Shown here piece after piece: positions 58,498 through 64,000 of a stretch of 64,000 nucleotides of DNA; positions within the stretch are counted from its first letter, which is position 1, and each line of letters begins with the position of its first letter. Made by a program: the position numbers and the translations under genes. Location of the stretch: assembly GCA_946530965.1 (NCBI GenBank), contig CAMNAK010000002.1:62001-126000 (forward strand), in the 5' to 3' direction. Source of the stretch: an uncultured Candidatus Saccharibacteria bacterium (GTDB lineage: Bacteria; Patescibacteriota; Saccharimonadia; Saccharimonadales; Saccharimonadaceae). The notes under the pieces were generated by a model. It did no database searches. It saw nothing but the letters and a program-made list of their open reading frames with translations, and was not told the origin of the DNA.

Positions 58498-59222
58498 TGG
58501 ACAAAACAATTACCAGCTGGCTTGAGCAAATCGCAAAAGAAGAGCTTGATCCAGGAGACGTCGAACGCTCTTTGCGTTACGCAAAAGACCTCGAGCAAGG
58601 TCTAGCAAAAATCCGCACCTTCGCTCAGGGTGTATCAATCTTTGGCTCTGCTCGCCTTAGCCCTGCAAGTAAATATTGCAAGCTCGCAACCGAACTTGGC
58701 GAAAAGCTTGCTCACAACGGTCACCCAGTAATCACTGGTGGCGGCCCAGGCATCATGGAAGCTGCAAACAAAGGATGTTATGAAGCTGGCGGCCGCAGTA
58801 TCGGTCTTAATATCGAACTAGCTCACGAACAGCACATCAATCCTTACGTTACCGATTCGATGGAATTCCGTTACTTCTTCGCTCGTAAGGTCATGCTTAC
58901 CTTTGCAAGTAAAGTCTACGTCTTCTTCCCTGGTGGCTTCGGCACAATGGATGAGTTTAGCGAAATCCTTATCTTGATGCAGGAAGGCAAAATGCCAAAG
59001 ATGCCGATGTTCCTAATCGGAAAATCTTTCTGGAAAGGTCTAGACAAATGGTATAGCGAAAAGATGGAACACCAGTTACACACTATTGCCAAGGGAGACC
59101 GCAAAATCTATCGCATCACTGACGATATCGACGAAGTCGTTGAAGCCGCGAACAAAGTCGGTCATCCAAAGATTTACGATAATCTATACAACCACTTCTC
59201 GATCAAGCAATCACATATTTAA
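58497..59222 (+). CDS. LOG / TIGR00730-family Rossmann protein
   Basis: SIFGSARL, VITGGGPGIMEAANKG, VFFPGGFGTMDEFSEI. Confidence 0.88.
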   Translation: MDKTITSWLEQIAKEELDPGDVERSLRYAKDLEQGLAKIRTFAQGVSIFGSARLSPASKYCKLATELGEKLAHNGHPVITGGGPGIMEAANKGCYEAGGRSIGLNIELAHEQHINPYVTDSMEFRYFFARKVMLTFASKVYVFFPGGFGTMDEFSEILILMQEGKMPKMPMFLIGKSFWKGLDKWYSEKMEHQLHTIAKGDRKIYRITDDIDEVVEAANKVGHPKIYDNLYNHFSIKQSHI

Positions 59223-59262
59223 TCATCAAAAAGACCCTCGTGCGAGGGTCTTTTTTGTTGTT

Positions 59263-59880
59263 CTATTTCTTGCAACTTAGGATAGCTTCGATATCGTAAT
59301 CCGTTTTGCCGTATGGATCTTTTGGCTTGACTACAATCTTTGTCTCAGTAGAGCTACAACCACCTTCTTGGCCTAGGTTGAACTCCTTAATAATATCGGC
59401 ATTAACCTCTGCGTTATATCTAGAAAGATTATCCAAATCTACCTTGATACCAATATCCTTAAAGCGAGACAAGATATCTGCACGCTTGCTCTCTTCGAAG
59501 CCGTCATAGTAGAAATTCTCGTACCAATCGCGCCCCATCTTGATAAGCGAATTAGATAACTTTTCTTCTTTGTTACCATTTAGCATAAAGAAAGCAACCA
59601 CGATACCTACAACCAAAACAGCTGCTGCGCCAGCAATAATGAATAATTTCTTCTTGGACTGGAAGATGTTTTCACCTCTGTCTAAATCGTCTTTGTTCTG
59701 AGAAGAAGCAACTCTTACGGCCTTTTCTGATTCACCTTCAATCTTCTTAGCTGGTGCTGATCTACGATTCCATCCAGGACGAAATACGGAAGTGCCAGCA
59801 GATTCACTGTCGTTAGCTGCCAATTTTGCCTTTGACTCCACCCCTTTGTCGGAATTGACTTTTTTCCGATTAAACTCCAT
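59263..59880 (-). CDS. Hypothetical membrane-anchored protein
   Basis: Disordered N-term, TM LFIIAGAAAVLVVGIVVAFFML, folded C-domain. Confidence 0.7.
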   Translation of the reverse strand: MEFNRKKVNSDKGVESKAKLAANDSESAGTSVFRPGWNRRSAPAKKIEGESEKAVRVASSQNKDDLDRGENIFQSKKKLFIIAGAAAVLVVGIVVAFFMLNGNKEEKLSNSLIKMGRDWYENFYYDGFEESKRADILSRFKDIGIKVDLDNLSRYNAEVNADIIKEFNLGQEGGCSSTETKIVVKPKDPYGKTDYDIEAILSCKK

Positions 59881-59996
59881 TTAACCTCCTGATTGAGACA
59901 ATTATACCATATCCGTTATAGCAAGCACCATAGGATGCCACTCCCTACGCGCGCGATATGCCATGCTTCAAACGACATTTTTAAGCTATCTAAAAG

Positions 59997-60062
59997 TTTT
60001 CCACAAGTCATAGAGTTTTCCACAGGATTCTGACTTTTCCACAATCCAAAAGCATTTCCACA
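59997..60062 (+). promoter_or_regulatory. Four-copy DnaA-box-like/iteron-like array
   Basis: TTTTCCACA at 59997, 60016, 60035; aTTTCCACA at 60054; exact 19-bp spacing. Confidence 0.75.
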
Positions 60063-60182
60063 ACCAAAATATATCACTGCAAGCATAAATCCTATTCTGC
60101 GCCAATTTGCAATTCGGCAAAAATGTTTCAAAAAACTAACAGATCACAAAGCTACTTTTCACAATCATTTTGCTAGATTACA

Positions 60183-60211
60183 AAAAATATGTCCAAAATA
60201 GACATATTTTT
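60183..60211 (-). terminator. AT-rich terminator of the HTH gene
   Basis: aaaaatatgtc ccaaaat gacatattttt-type inverted repeat next to its stop. Confidence 0.55.
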
Positions 60212-60231
60212 CAGATTAGTCAAAACTGCCC

Positions 60232-60561
60232 CTATTCCGCAATCCGAACCATCGAGAAGCGCTTCATCCTAGAAGCAATCGACTCGCCCCTGAGGCGTCT
60301 ATACACTTCCCTGGCCGTATCGTTATGAATATGCTTCGCAACCAATTCCAAAAGCACACTATGGTAATATTTCTGGCTACAGCCACGAAGACGAATCGTG
60401 TCGCGACTCCACTTATTTTTCTTCACAAAGACCTTATTATAATCTTCATGCTTCTTGAGAATATTACGAATATGAACTGAAATATTTTGCTGACTCGTAC
60501 CAAGAATTCTAGCCATTGCTTTCTGAGTCAGCCATGTATTGAACCCTAAATAATCTTCCAT
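60232..60561 (-). CDS. Small HTH protein resembling RhuM/Fic-associated N-terminal domain
   Basis: WLTQKAMARILGTSQQNISVHIRNILKKHEDYNK. Confidence 0.65.
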   Translation of the reverse strand: MEDYLGFNTWLTQKAMARILGTSQQNISVHIRNILKKHEDYNKVFVKKNKWSRDTIRLRGCSQKYYHSVLLELVAKHIHNDTAREVYRRLRGESIASRMKRFSMVRIAE

Positions 60562-60723
60562 GAACAGAAGTTACGCTATTTACTTTTATTCTTCAAGCAT
60601 AAGCAAAGTCCATCCCTATAACCCTATTTCCAAAACCGACAAAAACCACGCAAAAACCTCCATCAATACTCAGTCATTTACAAATAAAAAGTGACTTGGC
60701 CTAAACCAAGTCACTTAAATTCG

Positions 60724-63700
60724 TTATTTTACAACAACGCCATTCGAACCAAAGATCTTAATTAATCCGCTCACTAACTCTTCGTTCGGCTCACACTTGA
60801 ATGGCATACGCATTGCTTTCTTCTCTGGCCCGATCACGAGAATAACTTCGGACAAACCTGGGCAGTTCTTACAAGCCGCTTTTAGTTTCATCAGAGCGTC
60901 AGTATCCGACGGATCGTTGACCCTAACAAAGACCTTCGTCTGCTTCACTGGCTTATACAAATTCTGACTTTCAGAAGTCCTAAAATGCGTTACTGGCTTA
61001 TCGCCGCCACCACGCCTTGGGCCACCACCGCCACCGCCAGAGCGTTTTGGCGCAGAACCAGAAGGTTTCTTTTCTTTAGAATCGTCAGACTTATTATCCC
61101 CTTCGCCTTCCTTCTTTTCTTTCTTCGGCCAGCGAGGCTCCTGCTTTACGGCCTTTGTTGGGACCTCAAGTTTCGCACCGGTCGACTCGTAGGCATCCAG
61201 CTCTTCATCCGTAACAACCTCAATCTCCGAAGCATTAACCTTCGCCTCGTCCGTCATATTACCATCACGGTCCGTAGCATTAACCTTGCCCGTAACCTTA
61301 ATAACCGTATCAACAGCAAGCAAAGTTCCAACCGATTCATAAGTCCTCGGGAAGACAATAACTTCCATTTCGCCCATCTTATCCTCGATCTTTACGAAGG
61401 CCATCTTGGAGCCACTCTTCGTCACAATCGTACGAAGCGCCGTAATGATGCCACCAACAATCACCGTCGCGCCATCAATCGTCGGCTTGATTTCGGACGT
61501 TGGCATACACTGCTCCTCGAAGTACTTATCATACTTATCCAATGGATGTGCGGAAATATACAAGCCCATAAGCTCACGCTCCCAAAGCAACATTTCCTTA
61601 TCAGTATACTGTGCTGGAGCTTTCTTAATCTCTGGCGTTGGAATCTCGGCTGCATCACCCATCATGCCAAACAAATCTGTCTGGCCGGTGTTTGCATCTT
61701 TCTGACATTTGTTCGCATAACCCTGAATCGCTTCCAAGTTGTAAAGCAAATCCGAGCGCGTATAGCCAAAGCTATCAAACACACCACACTTAATCGAAGA
61801 TTCCCAGCTCTTCTTGTTAAACTTCGTCGCAGGAACACGCTTAGCAAAATCAAAAATCGTTTCGAACTTGCCGTTCGCATCACGCTCGGCGATTACATCT
61901 TCTGCAAGAGCTTTACCCATACCCTTAATCGCGGCAAGACCAAAGCGAATTGTCTTTGTCTGGCCCACAATACCAAAGTCCGCATAAGATTCGTTAATAT
62001 CTGGACCAAGTACCTTCATGCCCATGCGCTTACATTCAGTCATCTCAATCGTAAGACGTTCCGTCCAGCGCATATCTGAAGTCATCAAAGCTGCCATGTA
62101 GGCATCTGGATAGTGAGTCTTTAGCCAAGCTGTCCAATAAGCCACCAAAGCATAGCAAGCCGCGTGAGATTTATTAAAACAGTAGTTAGCGAATTCTAGA
62201 AGCTGATCCCAGAACGTATTCGCAATTTCCTCTGTTGCGCCACCAATCTTAACCGCACCCTCAATAAACTGCGGCTTAACCTTGTTCATAAGGTCGATTT
62301 TCTTCTTACCCACAGCCTTACGCAAAGTATCTGCCTGACCACCGGTAAAGCCACACCATTCCTTCGACGCCTGCATGAACTGTTCCTGGTAAATCAAAAT
62401 ACCATAGGTACTCTTCAACGAGTTCTCAAGACCAGGATGGAGATAAGTAATCGGCTCTTCGCCATGACGACGCTTAATGAAGCTCGGGATAAACTGCATC
62501 GGGCCTGGGCGATAAAGCGCGTTCATAGCAATCAAATCCGCAAACTCAGTTGGCTTGAGCTCACGCAAATATTTCTTCATGCCACCAGATTCAAACTGGA
62601 AGACACCTGTCGTATCGCCACGTTGGAATAATTTGTAAACTTCTGGGTCGTCGGTCTTCAAGTCATTCATCACAATGACTTGCTTATATACCTTCTTGAT
62701 CATACGCAAAGCTTGCTGAATAACAGAAAGGTTAGATAGACCCAAAAAGTCCATCTTAAGAAGGCCGATTTCCTCTACTGTCGGGCCAGGATACTGCGTT
62801 GTTAGCGGACCCTTGGCCGAAACTTCCATCGGCATATACTTCACAATATCGTCAGGCGCAATAACCACACCACAAGCGTGCACACCGTGGCCACGAATTG
62901 TACCCTCTAGACGCATTGCAAGGTCAATCACTTCCTTACAGGTTGGATTATTTTCGTACTCGGTCTTAAGATCGCCTTCTTTAATAGCATCCTTTAGCTT
63001 TACGGCATGGCCCATAATTGGATCCGGTACAAGTTTTGCAATTCTATCCGCCTCGGCATAAGGCACATCAAGCACGCGCGCAACATCACGCACGGCGTTC
63101 TTGGACATCATCTTACCAAATGTAACAATATTGGCCACACGAGGTTTACCATACTTTTCCGTACAGTATTCAATAACCTCATCACGGCGCGTATCCTGAA
63201 TATCGGTATCAATATCCGGCATCGAGATACGATCAGGGTTCAAGAAACGCTCAAAGAGTAGATCATAATCTAGCGGATTCACCTCTGTAATATGAATTGC
63301 ATAAGCTAGCAAAGCACCTGCCGCCGAACCACGCCCTGGACCATAAATAATACCCTGGCGCTTACCCCAGTTAATAAAGTCCTGAACAATCAAGAAGTAA
63401 CCGTTGTAACCCATGTTATCTACAACGCTTAGCTCGTAATCGATACGCTCAATCACTTCTGGTGGAAGCTGTGGACGAATCTCCTCGACACTATGATTCA
63501 ACGCTTCTTCTGGCGTATAGATTTTGTAACGCTCGGCAAGACCGCGGAAAACCATATCATCAAGGTATTCCTTCTCCGTCTGACCAGTATCGATTGGAAA
63601 CTTTGGAATCAAAATACGCCCAAGCTCAAACTTCGCCGTACAGCGCTCAGCAATAATACGCGTATTAATCACAGCCTCTGGACAAGTTTTACCCCAACGA

Positions 63701-64000
63701 GAAATAACATCTTCTGGCGGAATAACATTAAGCTGAAAGTTAGACAAACTCATACGGTTCGTATCAGACAGCTTTGAACCCGTGCCAATACAAAGCAAAG
63801 CCTCGTGCGCCGGTTCGTCCTCTACCTTCAAATAGTGAGCATCGCAAGTAACAACTACCGGAATTTTATACTCTTTCGAAAACTCTAGTAGCTGCTGGTT
63901 TACCTTATTTTGTTCATCCCAATGCGTTGGCGAATCTGGGTGACCATGATCTTGAACCTCCAAGTAGAAACGATCCTGATAAACCGAGTGATACCACTCA
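60724..64000 (-). CDS. dnaE: DNA polymerase III alpha subunit (5' end beyond right edge)
   Basis: YGPGRGSAAGALLAYA, MPDIDTDIQDTRRDEVIEYC, YQEQFMQ, FNKSHAACYALVAYWTAWLK; frame stays open to 64000 (…QDRFYLEVQDHG). Confidence 0.96.
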   Translation of the reverse strand, partial: EWYHSVYQDRFYLEVQDHGHPDSPTHWDEQNKVNQQLLEFSKEYKIPVVVTCDAHYLKVEDEPAHEALLCIGTGSKLSDTNRMSLSNFQLNVIPPEDVISRWGKTCPEAVINTRIIAERCTAKFELGRILIPKFPIDTGQTEKEYLDDMVFRGLAERYKIYTPEEALNHSVEEIRPQLPPEVIERIDYELSVVDNMGYNGYFLIVQDFINWGKRQGIIYGPGRGSAAGALLAYAIHITEVNPLDYDLLFERFLNPDRISMPDIDTDIQDTRRDEVIEYCTEKYGKPRVANIVTFGKMMSKNAVRDVARVLDVPYAEADRIAKLVPDPIMGHAVKLKDAIKEGDLKTEYENNPTCKEVIDLAMRLEGTIRGHGVHACGVVIAPDDIVKYMPMEVSAKGPLTTQYPGPTVEEIGLLKMDFLGLSNLSVIQQALRMIKKVYKQVIVMNDLKTDDPEVYKLFQRGDTTGVFQFESGGMKKYLRELKPTEFADLIAMNALYRPGPMQFIPSFIKRRHGEEPITYLHPGLENSLKSTYGILIYQEQFMQASKEWCGFTGGQADTLRKAVGKKKIDLMNKVKPQFIEGAVKIGGATEEIANTFWDQLLEFANYCFNKSHAACYALVAYWTAWLKTHYPDAYMAALMTSDMRWTERLTIEMTECKRMGMKVLGPDINESYADFGIVGQTKTIRFGLAAIKGMGKALAEDVIAERDANGKFETIFDFAKRVPATKFNKKSWESSIKCGVFDSFGYTRSDLLYNLEAIQGYANKCQKDANTGQTDLFGMMGDAAEIPTPEIKKAPAQYTDKEMLLWERELMGLYISAHPLDKYDKYFEEQCMPTSEIKPTIDGATVIVGGIITALRTIVTKSGSKMAFVKIEDKMGEMEVIVFPRTYESVGTLLAVDTVIKVTGKVNATDRDGNMTDEAKVNASEIEVVTDEELDAYESTGAKLEVPTKAVKQEPRWPKKEKKEGEGDNKSDDSKEKKPSGSAPKRSGGGGGGPRRGGGDKPVTHFRTSESQNLYKPVKQTKVFVRVNDPSDTDALMKLKAACKNCPGLSEVILVIGPEKKAMRMPFKCEPNEELVSGLIKIFGSNGVVVK

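Noticed and set aside
60985-62079. 364 aa + strand ORF inside dnaE
   Set aside because: Antisense of a strongly conserved dnaE reading frame; Arg/His/Asn-rich translation typical of shadow ORFs.

Overview
AT-leaning, gene-dense bacterial window that reads like a reduced Candidate Phyla Radiation / Saccharibacteria-type genome. The lineage call is inferred from gene content and was not tested. Recognisable housekeeping genes: dnaG (N-terminal part), orn, mscL, argS, pyrG, tyrS, tpiA, ychF, queA, tgt, cysS, ppa, gap, rpiB, rpe and dnaE (partial). Other blocks: a type IV pilus operon (pilB/N/O/M-like), three large surface proteins with sortase-like C-termini, an SPFH/zinc-ribbon membrane locus, four tRNAs, and an accessory island (about 14.5-19.4 kb) with a C5-cytosine methyltransferase, a possible restriction partner and a large serine recombinase abutting tRNA-Arg. 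Main unusual observations: (1) none of the 57 CDSs whose stops I read by eye ends in TGA (39 TAA, 18 TAG), and TGA is not used in frame either; (2) DnaG and PilB have lost their zinc-ligand residues; (3) two tandem promoter-to-terminator noncoding RNA candidates lie between argS and pyrG; (4) a dispersed ~22-bp dyad motif is packed into the spacers of the methyltransferase/recombinase island; (5) four DnaA-box-like TTTTCCACA repeats sit at exactly 19-bp spacing near dnaE; (6) twin nested palindromes share a core in opposite orientation; (7) many genes have a -10 box 6-8 nt before ATG, suggesting leaderless mRNAs. All calls are by eye; no homology search or folding program was run.
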